Shown one piece after another: positions 26,905-34,481 of a stretch of 64,000 nucleotides of DNA. A program made the position numbers and the translations under genes. Each line of letters opens with the position of its first letter. Position 1 is the first letter of the stretch. Source of the DNA: JAWPMT01 sp965215825 (lineage in GTDB: Bacteria > Bacteroidota > Bacteroidia > Cytophagales > Cyclobacteriaceae); contig CBDCEM010000003.1 of NCBI GenBank assembly GCA_965215825.1, positions 2,418,001 to 2,482,000 on the forward strand, given 5' to 3'. The notes beneath the pieces are model-generated. The model had not been told where the DNA came from, did not search any database, and saw only the letters and a list, made by a program, of their open reading frames with translations.

Positions 26905-29718
26905 TTACTTCTCAATTGAGGCTTTGTATCCACTACATATCAGTCTTTGATCGCATTCCTTACAGATTTCATTTTTATTAACTCTTTTATACTCCTTCTT
27001 TCTTATGTTGGTAACTACTTTCTTGATCTTCTCTTGAATAGCCACTAAATGATCCTCTTCAAGTTTCTCAGGAACTCCCTTATTACCTTTTTCAGAGTCT
27101 AAGACGTAAATATTTATGAAGTCCGCCTTTTCGCCTGTTAGTTCTTTATGTCCAAGCCCATAGAGATGTAATTGGTCTCGTGTGATATTCTTTTCCTGTG
27201 ATGAATACTTGGATTTGAATTCTATTATGGTTGTCTCGAGGTTACCTTCAAAATCTGCCTTCTTAATCAAATCAATCCGTCCAGATACAAATATTCCATC
27301 CAGCAAATTCAATTGAATGTCCTTCTCTACGAATTCAATATTCTTAAATTCATCCTTATATTCCTCAACGTATCTCTTGATTACTTTTTCTGCGCTAATA
27401 CGCATATCCTCCTTCGCTTTTGGTGGAGCATACGGGAAATTTTGATGCTTTCCTAAGATTTCCTCTACACCGCTTTCCTCTACATAATCACCATCGTAGC
27501 CCCTTTTATGAATTTCAGCCAAGGTGTTATGGATACTTTGGCCATATCCCATAAATGCACTCAAAGGAGGTGCAAAACCATATATTGATACTAGTTTGAA
27601 TCGATAGGAACATTCAAAATAATCCTTTAGAATACTGAAATTCAGCTCAATATTATTGGTATCACTTTTTGATTCTGGTTTAGCATCTGGGAGATGCTTA
27701 TAATTCTCACTGCTAGATGATATTATGAACTTGGATGAAGCGATTTCATCTAGAAATGCTGATGGCTTCTGATAAAGTCTATTTGAATGATGTGGAGCTC
27801 TAGTGATAAACAAGTATTTTTCAGCTCTTGTTAGAGCAACATAAAGTAACCTTCTTTCACCTTCATCATTATCGTCTATTCCCCTATATCTATCGGAACC
27901 GTCTATAGTTTCAGGGTCAAGAAACTTCCATTCTGACACCCCTCCCATCCTCTTTGATGGAAAATAGTTTCGATTCATACCCGGAAGGAATACAACGGGA
28001 AATTCAAGCCCCTTTGCCTGGTGAATTGTTATTATTTGAACAGCATTTGGAGTTTTGTAAGAGCTATTAATCCACCCTTCAGGGTAATAATTAGTTGCAG
28101 CGTGTTTGATGAAGTTTAAGAAAGTAAATAAATAGAACTGAGAGTTTCCGGTCTTAAAGTTGATAACCTCAAAATCATTAATGACTTGACTAAATTTTCC
28201 AAGATTGTAGAGAACTATTTCACCGAAAGTGTTTTCGTGTTTTTCTACTTCATCAGAAAAAGTCTCTTCTCTTATTTCAGCTGTATCTAAGAAACTCCAA
28301 AATATGTCTTGCAAACAAAACTCCCAATACATTGTCTCATCAGTTATTGGGAATTTTTTAGATAATTCTTCTATTGCTAAATCAACCTTTGTTTTGGAGT
28401 AGTTAGTTTTCAAAAACTTTCTCCAAAGTTCTGTTAAATCATCTTCGTCTATATCGTGATTTAAATACTTAAAAATTCCCAAAGATGCCCTTACTTCTCT
28501 GGTCTCGAATAACTTATTGACACCTCCAGTTATGTAAGGAATTCCTAACTCATCAAATTTCTTTATGATCTGCTCAGCTTTGCTCCACTTTCTTAATAGA
28601 ATACAAAAGTCTGAGTAATTAAGCCCCCTTGAGGATTCATCTTTTTTCTCTTTAAACTCTTTTCCCCGCAGTTTTCTTATTGTGTCAGCAATAAACGCAT
28701 TTTCCTCATCCTCCGTCTCATAAGTATTTAGCAGAATATTATCTCTTTCGTAGCTCTGACCTCCTTCAGAGATCATTTCCTTTTCTAGCCTTATCTTGTT
28801 GTTGGAAATTACATTTTTTGCTATATCGACAATTCCCCTTGAACTTCTAAAATTCTCGACCAGCCGAGCAGTTTCTATACCCGCAGATGAATCGTAGTTC
28901 TCTTTAAAATTGAGTATATACTCTATATCACTTCCTCGCCAATGGTATATATTCTGATCATCGTCACCAACAACGCAAATGTTGACGCTAGATTCATAAA
29001 TTAACTTTATGATTTCCTCTTGGATAGGGTTGATATCCTGGTACTCATCTATCGTCAAATACTTTATTTTACCTAAAACCTTATAGTAGAACTCTCCCTT
29101 CTCAGCAAGGTGATCTCTTGCTTTTGTCATAATCATTGAAAAGTCTAAAAAACCATTTGACGTCAATGTTTCTTCATACATCCGTCTCGCATTTATTATA
29201 CTCTTTGGTAACTCAATTCCAGATTTGAGTTTAGCTTCTCTAATTATGTTCATCAATGATATGTACTTATCTGTATCAATGAACATTTGCATGTGTGTGC
29301 TCGGCTTATCAAGTCTAAAGACCTCTTTCATACCAATAGTCTTGTAATTCCTATCGACAAAGAGTTTAAGCCTTATCTCATCAAGAACATCATACTTTTG
29401 GTAATCAAAGTGAAATTCTTGTAGCATCTTAAAACACCATCCATGTATTGTTCCGATATACATATCGGCCATGCCACTCACATCGCCACTATCCGCTTTT
29501 ATCTGCTTATAAATTCTGTTTTTTAACTCACCTGCGGCTTTCTCAGTATAGGTAAAAGCAATTATATTCTCTGGTTTTGCCTTTCCACTTTTAATAAGAT
29601 TTGATATTCTTTTAGAAATTACTTCAGTCTTCCCTGAACCAGCACAAGCAACTATTTGAAGATTTTTATCTAATGTTTCAAATGCTTTTGTTTGCTCTTT
29701 TGTGTAGGTCTTAATCAT
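26905..29718 (-). CDS. UvrD/RecB-type helicase fused to PD-(D/E)XK Fe-S nuclease
   Basis: A 937-residue superfamily 1A helicase-nuclease. Helicase motifs: Q-motif region YTKEQTKAFE (5-14), Walker A ACAGSGKTEV (24-33), Ia FTYTEKAAGELKNR, II TIDEYQDINPIQ, III VVGDDDQNIYHWRGS, IV ENFRSSRGIV, V TIHQAKGLEFPVVFLPG, VI RRLLYVALTRAEKYLF. The C-terminus is a RecB/AddB-type nuclease: SGRIDLI (about 810), IIEFKSKY (about 832), QLHLYG. Four cysteines (FECSYRF at about 700; C919, C922, C928 in ICKECDQRLIC) match the Fe-S clasp of AddB and Cas4. It should unwind DNA 3' to 5' and cut single strands. It begins two bases after the methyltransferase and ends one base before the membrane protein gene, so it is the core of the operon. 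Confidence 0.88.
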   Translation of the reverse strand: MIKTYTKEQTKAFETLDKNLQIVACAGSGKTEVISKRISNLIKSGKAKPENIIAFTYTEKAAGELKNRIYKQIKADSGDVSGMADMYIGTIHGWCFKMLQEFHFDYQKYDVLDEIRLKLFVDRNYKTIGMKEVFRLDKPSTHMQMFIDTDKYISLMNIIREAKLKSGIELPKSIINARRMYEETLTSNGFLDFSMIMTKARDHLAEKGEFYYKVLGKIKYLTIDEYQDINPIQEEIIKLIYESSVNICVVGDDDQNIYHWRGSDIEYILNFKENYDSSAGIETARLVENFRSSRGIVDIAKNVISNNKIRLEKEMISEGGQSYERDNILLNTYETEDEENAFIADTIRKLRGKEFKEKKDESSRGLNYSDFCILLRKWSKAEQIIKKFDELGIPYITGGVNKLFETREVRASLGIFKYLNHDIDEDDLTELWRKFLKTNYSKTKVDLAIEELSKKFPITDETMYWEFCLQDIFWSFLDTAEIREETFSDEVEKHENTFGEIVLYNLGKFSQVINDFEVINFKTGNSQFYLFTFLNFIKHAATNYYPEGWINSSYKTPNAVQIITIHQAKGLEFPVVFLPGMNRNYFPSKRMGGVSEWKFLDPETIDGSDRYRGIDDNDEGERRLLYVALTRAEKYLFITRAPHHSNRLYQKPSAFLDEIASSKFIISSSSENYKHLPDAKPESKSDTNNIELNFSILKDYFECSYRFKLVSIYGFAPPLSAFMGYGQSIHNTLAEIHKRGYDGDYVEESGVEEILGKHQNFPYAPPKAKEDMRISAEKVIKRYVEEYKDEFKNIEFVEKDIQLNLLDGIFVSGRIDLIKKADFEGNLETTIIEFKSKYSSQEKNITRDQLHLYGLGHKELTGEKADFINIYVLDSEKGNKGVPEKLEEDHLVAIQEKIKKVVTNIRKKEYKRVNKNEICKECDQRLICSGYKASIEK

Positions 29719-29720
29719 GA

Positions 29721-30959
29721 CTATGAATTCTTCTGAAGAACAACAATATATTCTGTATTCATAAGTCCCGTTTTCACTCCCTTTATACCTGTGGAACTGT
29801 TTTTCTTAGGCATTCTCTTATTTGTGATAGTTCTTTCGAAAGTCTCTACATGTGTGAATCCGTATGCCTCAAAAAAATCCTTTGTTATTGTACCAGTTTC
29901 TAATCGAACCCCTTTCACTGTTCGGTTACTAACTACATAACAAGCAAATCCATTCTTTTTGACTTTACTCGAAACGTTCTTAATCGATGAGTTGTAACTC
30001 TGATAAAATGAGGATACATCAAGCGCTCTGCCCCTATCAATTTCTTCAATTTCCCTAATTTGCTCGTTTAAAATAGATGATTTGAATTTCGGGATTCTGC
30101 TAGCTTTTATTCCACCCATTAATTGTTCATCTAAAGCTCTCCCTCTTTCCATAAGTCCAAGCCATTGATTTGCCAATGCAGAGAATTGACCATAAGCGAC
30201 AGTCGTAGATGAATCTCCGTATGGTGGTGACGTAAGTATTATATCGATGCTTTCATCAGGTATCACTTTTTTTGGTATTCTGACGGATGTATCAAAATCA
30301 AAAATGTTGGATTTCACATCCTCATTTGCTTCATTCATAAAGTCTAGAAGTCCATCTCTATTTTTTCCGAGAGTTTTTTCAAAAACAGAATACGAATCAG
30401 GCTTGAATATCTTGATTCGATCGGGGCTCATCTTATAGAGTTTGAACTCATTTTTCCTAGTCCATGAACATTCCCTAATTGTTTGACTTAAGGCGACTTG
30501 GAAGAATTCTTTTATATCGACATTTTCAATTGAATCAATATATCTTGAAATAACAGCCAAGTCCTTTTTGACTGTTCTTGAAAACCAAAAATCGATATTC
30601 TTAAAAGTTGGGACAATTATTGATTTTTGATTAGTAGAAAATCCAAATCTGAACGAGAATAGATAATTATAAAAATCCCTTAAATGAAAATCCAACGTTT
30701 GAATTTCAATTGGTGTAGTCTTAGTCTTTGCTATTAGTCTTGCTAAAGGATTTAAATCGGTACCAATACCGTTTAAGCCATGCAAGTTTGCCTCTATCAA
30801 TGAGGTTCCAGTTCCACAATATGGATCAAAAAGGTTGGTTGCATTTTTTCCATATTCGTCAAGTAATGCTTTTGCAATCTGTGGAACCATTTTCGCAGGA
30901 TAAGTATGAAATCCGTGCGTAGAATAAGTTGTGTGTGAGTTCTTGAAATCTAAATCCAT
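29721..30959 (-). CDS. DNA methyltransferase (N4-cytosine/N6-adenine type)
   Basis: A 412-residue amino-methyltransferase. I start it at the ATG at 30959 (MDLDFKNSHTTYSTHGFHTY) rather than at a TTG 8 codons upstream. The order of motifs is X-like HTYPAKMVPQIAKALL (18-33), motif I FDPYCGTGTSLIEANLHG (44-61) with the acidic GTDLNPLA loop, then motif IV TSPPYGDSS at about 243-251. SPPY favours N4-cytosine or N6-adenine methylation. The roughly 190 residues between I and IV, which include the basic SWTRKNEFKLYKMS, may hold target recognition. It is the first gene of a minus-strand operon with a helicase-nuclease, a membrane protein and a nuclease, so it likely marks host DNA as self. Confidence 0.85.
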   Translation of the reverse strand: MDLDFKNSHTTYSTHGFHTYPAKMVPQIAKALLDEYGKNATNLFDPYCGTGTSLIEANLHGLNGIGTDLNPLARLIAKTKTTPIEIQTLDFHLRDFYNYLFSFRFGFSTNQKSIIVPTFKNIDFWFSRTVKKDLAVISRYIDSIENVDIKEFFQVALSQTIRECSWTRKNEFKLYKMSPDRIKIFKPDSYSVFEKTLGKNRDGLLDFMNEANEDVKSNIFDFDTSVRIPKKVIPDESIDIILTSPPYGDSSTTVAYGQFSALANQWLGLMERGRALDEQLMGGIKASRIPKFKSSILNEQIREIEEIDRGRALDVSSFYQSYNSSIKNVSSKVKKNGFACYVVSNRTVKGVRLETGTITKDFFEAYGFTHVETFERTITNKRMPKKNSSTGIKGVKTGLMNTEYIVVLQKNS

Positions 30960-31430
30960 ACTTTGAGGAATGCTGAAAAGCAATAAAGGTCTTACATTTT
31001 ATAAATTTAATCCAAAAGTAAGTGAGAATATAAGGATTTTCAGGTAATTGCAATTAATTGAGAAACACATTTGATACTCCTCTTCCCTTCTGTCATACAT
31101 CTCCAGTTGTGGAAGGTTATTCCTGGCTCATCCAGAATGAATAAAGTGTACCAACTCCCTTTAGACTCTTATTGAATCAGTGAAATAACATGCTTCAAGG
31201 TTAAAATATCATTGTCACAAATTATTTACAACCTCATTCTTATTAGATGATTAAGTTGTCCTTGAATACCTTTTAGCCTGCTTCGGAAATCTTATACGTA
31301 TCAATATCAGAACTTATTAAAACACTGATCATGATCCACAAGAGATGATTGACAATCAGCAAGCGTGCGTGGATTTGTCCAGGGGTGAGAAGTACGTGAT
31401 AGACAATGGCTTAAGCTGGACTCATCAGAC
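30960..31430. other. Intergenic region upstream of defence-like operon
   Basis: About 470 bases between the convergently read-through end of the XRE regulator gene and the start of the methyltransferase gene, both on the minus strand. No plausible gene, RNA or clear repeat is seen. It should contain the operon promoter, close to 30960-31050, but no element is distinct enough to mark. The stretch is AT-rich near the methyltransferase start. Confidence 0.5.
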
Positions 31431-31808
31431 TTACCCCTTCCCCAACTCCTTCACCCTCGCTTCCAGCATCTCATTTTGCTTTTTCAATAAGGCGATCTGG
31501 TCTTCGTAGAGCTTTTCGATTTTGGGGTCGATTGAATAATGATTCATCGTTCCATAATTCAATCCGGTCGAACCTTGATGGAAGGTCGGATTGTTTAAGA
31601 CTACCTTCTCATCAAATCCTGCTATCTGTTCGGGGGTTACTTCCAGGATGTCGGCTATCTGCTGCAGCAGGTCGGGCTTTAAGTCAGTATCGGGGTTTTC
31701 GTAGCGGCTGTAGGAGTTTTGGGCGATCCCCAACTGTTCGGCCATGTACGCCTGGGTGTAGTTTTTGAGTTCTCTGATTTTCCGGATTTTTGTGCCAATT
31801 CCTTTCAT
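31431..31808 (-). CDS. XRE-family helix-turn-helix regulator
   Basis: A 125-residue DNA-binding protein. Residues 3-62 form an XRE/Cro-CI domain: IGTKIRKIRELKNYTQAYMA, then EQLGIAQNSYSRYENPDTDL and QIADILEVTPEQI. A polar linker follows, then a C-terminal coiled coil (EKLYEDQIALLKKQNEMLEA) likely used for dimerisation. It reads toward the methyltransferase operon, from which it is separated by about 470 bases, so it may regulate that system; equally it could control the divergent small gene at 31904. Base use at its 3' end is GC-richer than the operon, hinting at a different origin. Confidence 0.88.
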   Translation of the reverse strand: MKGIGTKIRKIRELKNYTQAYMAEQLGIAQNSYSRYENPDTDLKPDLLQQIADILEVTPEQIAGFDEKVVLNNPTFHQGSTGLNYGTMNHYSIDPKIEKLYEDQIALLKKQNEMLEARVKELGKG

Positions 31809-31903
31809 GTGTACGTTTTATTGAGGTCAGGTCCCTTAAAGATAGTACTGGCTAAATTATCATAAATGTATCGATGGATCATCATCTCAATCCGGTGTAA
31901 ACG

Positions 31904-32230
31904 ATGGCGACTGTACTTATCCTTGCCCAAAATGACCGAAACATGGAGATCAAACAAATCAACACCGTATCACTCACCCCGGAGATGATCGCGCAATGCG
32001 ACGATTTCATCAGCTTTATAGACCCTCAACGGCTATCGCGGGGCATCCGGCATCTTTTCATGTTTTACCTGATCCACGAGCAGGATCGCCCTCCCGGTCA
32101 GGAGGCACTGATGGAAGACCTGAAGTATATGTTTGAGTTTTTGGATCGGATGTCTTCGCCCCTCGAGAACCTCGGGGCTCGAAAGACAGACACCCAACCC
32201 GAACCGAACCCCGAGGCTCTCGAGGGGTGA
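31904..32230 (+). CDS. Hypothetical protein with REP-derived C-terminus
   Basis: A 108-residue reading frame divergent from the XRE regulator. A second ATG at 31943 (MEIKQINTVSLTPEMIAQC) gives 95 residues and is an equally likely start. The middle is a compact helical stretch (DDFISFIDPQRLSRGIRHLF, then MEDLKYMFEFLDRM). The last 25 residues (SSPLENLGARKTD..., PEALEG) are encoded by REP-like palindromes related to those at 32540-32677, so the native C-terminus appears to have been replaced or extended by a repeat. No family is recognised. The length and absence of a frame disruption make it credible, though not certain. Confidence 0.5.
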   Translation: MATVLILAQNDRNMEIKQINTVSLTPEMIAQCDDFISFIDPQRLSRGIRHLFMFYLIHEQDRPPGQEALMEDLKYMFEFLDRMSSPLENLGARKTDTQPEPNPEALEG

Positions 32231-32248
32231 GGTCCTCGAAGAGTACGC

Positions 32249-32517
32249 TCTGGCCAACTCAGGCAGCTTCTCATGCGCTCCATGGATGAGCGCTTCCTTC
32301 TTTTTCCTACTCCAGCCCTGCACTTGCTTTTCTCTGTCGAAGGCCAGGTCAATTCTGGGGTAACGTTCACAATACACCAGTTTCACCGGTAAGTGCTTTT
32401 TGGTATGATTGGCTCCTCTCCCGACTGGTGCTGCCTTATTCTGCGTTCCAAATTTTTGGTACTTCCGGTATAATAGCTACCATCAGCACATTCCAGTATA
32501 TACATGAATCCTTCCAT
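32249..32517 (-). pseudogene. GIY-YIG endonuclease gene broken by a one-base frameshift
   Basis: The first part, from the ATG at 32517 (MEGFMYILECADGSYYTGST, then KNLERRIRQHQSGE), is the start of a small GIY-YIG nuclease of the UPF0213/YhbQ-like type. The frame then closes at 32383. The rest of the family (LPVKLVYCERYPRIDLAF, then DREKQVQGWSRKKKEALIHG and LPELA) continues in another frame. Joining them needs one extra base near the GGAGAGGAGCC stretch at about 32418-32430, which would restore GANHTKKHLPVKL. This is either a recent inactivating deletion or a sequencing error. After about 32249 the second frame runs on into REP-like sequence. Confidence 0.8.
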
Positions 32518-32539
32518 TGATTTTTTGTTATTATGCCCC

Positions 32540-32677
32540 GAACCCCGCGCCCTGAGGCTCTCGAAGGGCGAAGGGTGAGGCTCTCGAAGGGCAGACACCC
32601 TAGGAACATCTAGTTCGAACTAAACCGAACCCCGAGCCCTGAGGCTCTCGAAGGGCGAAGGGCGAAGGGCGAAGAGC
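32540..32677. repeat. REP-like palindromic repeats
   Basis: Three copies of GAGGCTCTCGAAGGGC lie at about 32554, 32577 and 32641, two of them within the longer palindrome GCCCTGAGGCTCTCGAAGGGC. Short GAAGGGC tandem units follow at 32650-32672. A related variant (CCCCGAGGCTCTCGAGGGG) lies at about 32207-32227 inside the hypothetical gene. The GC content is well above the surroundings. These resemble intergenic REP/BIME sequences; none has a transposase nearby. Confidence 0.7.
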
Positions 32678-32683
32678 GATGGC

Positions 32684-32712
32684 AAAAAAAAGACCCACTT
32701 TCGTGGGCCTCT
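32684..32712 (-). terminator. Intrinsic terminator of the XRE/141-residue gene unit
   Basis: Read on the minus strand: GGCCCAC, a GAAA tetraloop, GTGGGTC, then eight T residues. The 7-bp stem with a tetraloop and T-tract is a textbook intrinsic terminator. It belongs to the minus-strand gene ending at 32961, but a MITE-like element now lies between them. A second copy lies at 37130-37157. Confidence 0.8.
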
Positions 32713-32732
32713 TCTACAACTATTCTCATTCA

Positions 32733-32950
32733 ACCCGGATTATTCAGTAGAATATTTATGATTACTAGTCAAAATATTCCGCTGAATAAGGACGAAAAAT
32801 TCTAAATGAAAGAATTTTTGTCAGGTGATGACGCGCAAGCGGTCACACCATGACCTATCGTCATGGGTAATCGCGCGGCGTACCGTCCAGACAAAGCAGC
32901 GCTTTCGTCTGCCCTCTTAGGGCAAATTATGCTTAATGCATAATTTGGGT
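32733..32950. mobile_element. MITE-like element, long copy
   Basis: A 218-bp element bounded by ACCC...GGGT ends (imperfect inverted repeat AACCCRRATTAT) and flanked by TCA (or TTCA) on both sides. Internally it folds into several hairpins: ATTCAGTAGAATATT with AATATTCCGCTGAAT, then AAAAATTCT with AGAATTTTT, and GC-rich stems further on. It encodes no protein. A copy lies at 34249-34409. Compared with that copy it has about 57 extra bases. The sequence at 37158-37213 matches the flanks without the element, which indicates insertion here. Confidence 0.75.
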
Positions 32951-32960
32951 TCAACATCAA

Positions 32961-33386
32961 TCAAGCCGCCGCCTCTGTGTTCAACAGGGCTTCAATCTCG
33001 GATATCTTGTCGTCGCGGTATTGCTTTTGCAGTTCCAACTCATCGATCCCGGCTTGTTGCAACACAGCTTCCGTGGGTGTCAGGCCACTAGAGGCGCTAT
33101 TGGCCGTATCCAACTCCGCCTGCAGTCGGTCGACCAACGCTTGCTGGTTCTCGATCATATTGGCAGGAGCTCCGGTATTGGTCAGGTGGTCCAATAAGCC
33201 TTGTGCATTGGCCAGGTCCGCTACCAGGGTTTCGATCTCCTGCTGATTGAGGGTTTGCCGTTCGATACGGGAGTTGAGTCTGGTAGATGTCCGAATGATC
33301 TCGCGGTTCAGTTCATGGGTTTCCGCAGACCACTTTTGTTTCAGGTAAGTCAATTGTTCTGTTGTCAAATCACTAAGATTCGTCAT
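32961..33386 (-). CDS. Small coiled-coil protein, unknown
   Basis: A 141-residue soluble, almost wholly helical protein rich in Gln, Glu, Leu and Ala (LKQKWSAETHELNREIIRTS, then NQQEIETLVADLANAQGLL and ALVDRLQAELDTANSASS), ending ALLNTEAAA. No enzyme motif or membrane segment. The XRE gene lies 56 bases upstream on the same strand, so the two probably form an operon. The last codons and the terminator of a paralogue survive at 37130-37213, showing that this gene family was once present twice. A structural or antitoxin-like role is possible but unsupported. Confidence 0.6.
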   Translation of the reverse strand: MTNLSDLTTEQLTYLKQKWSAETHELNREIIRTSTRLNSRIERQTLNQQEIETLVADLANAQGLLDHLTNTGAPANMIENQQALVDRLQAELDTANSASSGLTPTEAVLQQAGIDELELQKQYRDDKISEIEALLNTEAAA

Positions 33387-33442
33387 AGTTATTCTAATTT
33401 ATAAGTGTGTAAAAAATTTACGTTGTTAAGATTGTACCGCCT

Positions 33443-33670
33443 TCAGGCCAGCGCAAGCCGACTCTCCCGGACCAGGTCCAGCAGTTTCATTCCGGCAATG
33501 ACTTCCAGATTGCGTACCGTTGAATCAATCGGATATTCCCTCCCATTTTCAATCCGTGACAAGGTGGACTGATGGATGCCTAGCTGCCTTGCAAACTGCA
33601 TTTGTGTCATGTTTTGCTGAAGTCGGACATATTTGAATATACGGGCAATGACGCGGTTTTCTTGTTTCAT
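33443..33670 (-). CDS. Small XRE-family helix-turn-helix regulator
   Basis: A 75-residue protein that is little more than an XRE DNA-binding domain: RVIARIFKYVRLQQNMTQMQ, FARQLGIHQSTLSRIENGRE, then TVRNLEVIAGMKLLDLV. I start it at the ATG at 33670 (MKQENRVIARIF); a TTG 22 codons upstream adds residues without similarity to the family. It lies upstream of the 141-residue coiled-coil gene on the same strand. Five palindromic boxes lie 145-275 bases upstream of its start, making it a candidate for their binding protein, though this is only positional. Confidence 0.82.
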   Translation of the reverse strand: MKQENRVIARIFKYVRLQQNMTQMQFARQLGIHQSTLSRIENGREYPIDSTVRNLEVIAGMKLLDLVRESRLALA

Positions 33671-33814
33671 TTCTGTGTTTTGTATTCTAGTTGCGTTGTA
33701 TGTATACCTACGGTGACAGTTGGCGCTTTGTTGCAATTATTTGCGAATTTTTTAGAGAAAAAATCGTGGCTTCCAATAGGCGTAATAAAAGTGGCAGGAA
33801 CGGTGTAACAGGTA

Positions 33815-33945
33815 CGCATATTTATGCGTGCTATTCATCCGCTCATGAATAAAAATGCACGAACATATGACGAATAATTATGCGTGTTCAAAATGTAACA
33901 TCGAATAATTATGCAGACCCTAATCGATGCGAATAATTATGAGTG
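33815..33945. repeat. Array of five palindromic boxes, copy 2
   Basis: Boxes at 33815, 33845, 33870, 33901 and 33929 share the consensus CGAATAATTATGCGTG; the first, CGCATATTTATGCG, is nearly a perfect dyad. Intervals of 30, 25, 31 and 28 bases equal those of the array at 25152-25282. My ungapped hand count over the 131 bases gives about 60 percent identity, concentrated in the boxes. The array lies upstream of the small XRE gene on the minus strand. Operator cluster is the simplest reading. Confidence 0.65.
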
Positions 33946-34024
33946 ATCATAGGGGAACCGTGAATATTTCAGGAGTCTGTTTGGTAAGTGGTCTAATGTT
34001 TAGGTTAGCGCCCACCACTGCGCA

Positions 34025-34223
34025 GGTGGAATCATAATTATCGGAAGTACTATTCGATTTTGAGATTCCGGCATTCGCACGGAATGACGAACAGTTCATG
34101 GTCTAACTTAAAAAGTAACCGACGTATCAATCATAAGAGGATTAGGGTCATCTCATCAGGTGGAATCATTAATATATGAAGTACTATTCGATTTTGAGAT
34201 TCCCGATCCCCGTCGGGAATGAC
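34025..34223. repeat. Pair of 65-bp direct repeats
   Basis: Copies at about 34025-34090 and 34159-34223 share GGTGGAATCAT, then GAAGTACTATTCGATTTTGA and GATTCC, and each ends in a small dyad (GCATTCGCACGGAATGACG and CGATCCCCGTCGGGAATGACG). They lie in the roughly 800-base gene-free stretch before the histidine kinase. No reading frame is seen. They look like dispersed intergenic repeats. Confidence 0.7.
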
Positions 34224-34248
34224 GGTTGTGATTGTTGATATTAGTTGA

Positions 34249-34409
34249 ACCCGGATTATTCAGTAGAATATTTATAATTACTAGTCAAAATATTCTACTG
34301 AATAATGACGAAAAATTCTTAATGAAAGAATTTTTGTCAGAGTAACCCAGACAAAGCAGCGCTTTCGTCTGCCCTTTTGGGCAAATTATGCTTAATGCAT
34401 AATTTGGGT
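34249..34409. mobile_element. MITE-like element, short copy
   Basis: A 161-bp copy of the element at 32733-32950, in the same orientation, with the same ACCC/GGGT ends and flanked by TGA (or TTGA) on both sides. The left hairpin (ATTCAGTAGAATATT with AATATTCTACTGAAT) is a better match here than in the long copy. About 57 internal bases of the long copy are missing after TTTTTGTCAG. It lies 70 bases beyond the 3' end of the histidine kinase gene. No coding capacity. Confidence 0.75.
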
Positions 34410-34481
34410 TGAAACAGGACTGCTTAGGTGCGACCGGCAAGGTGCGACCGGCAAGGTAATGGCATCGTCGGAATGATGTCT

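Noticed and set aside
32033..32386. A 117-codon minus-strand frame treated as a gene of its own
   Set aside because: Its first part is the displaced C-terminal half of the GIY-YIG gene and the remainder is REP-like sequence and antisense to the small gene at 31904.
32733..32950. Integron-type attC site
   Set aside because: The ends GTTGAAC/GTTCAAC loosely recall attC core sites, but there is no integrase and no cassette structure, and the empty site at 37158-37213 shows insertion with a short target duplication.
33815..33945. Regular short repeats that could be taken for a CRISPR array
   Set aside because: The repeats are only about 17 bp, imperfect and dyad-symmetric, intervals vary from 25 to 31 bases, no cas gene is present, and the same set occurs at 25152. 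Operator-like boxes fit better.
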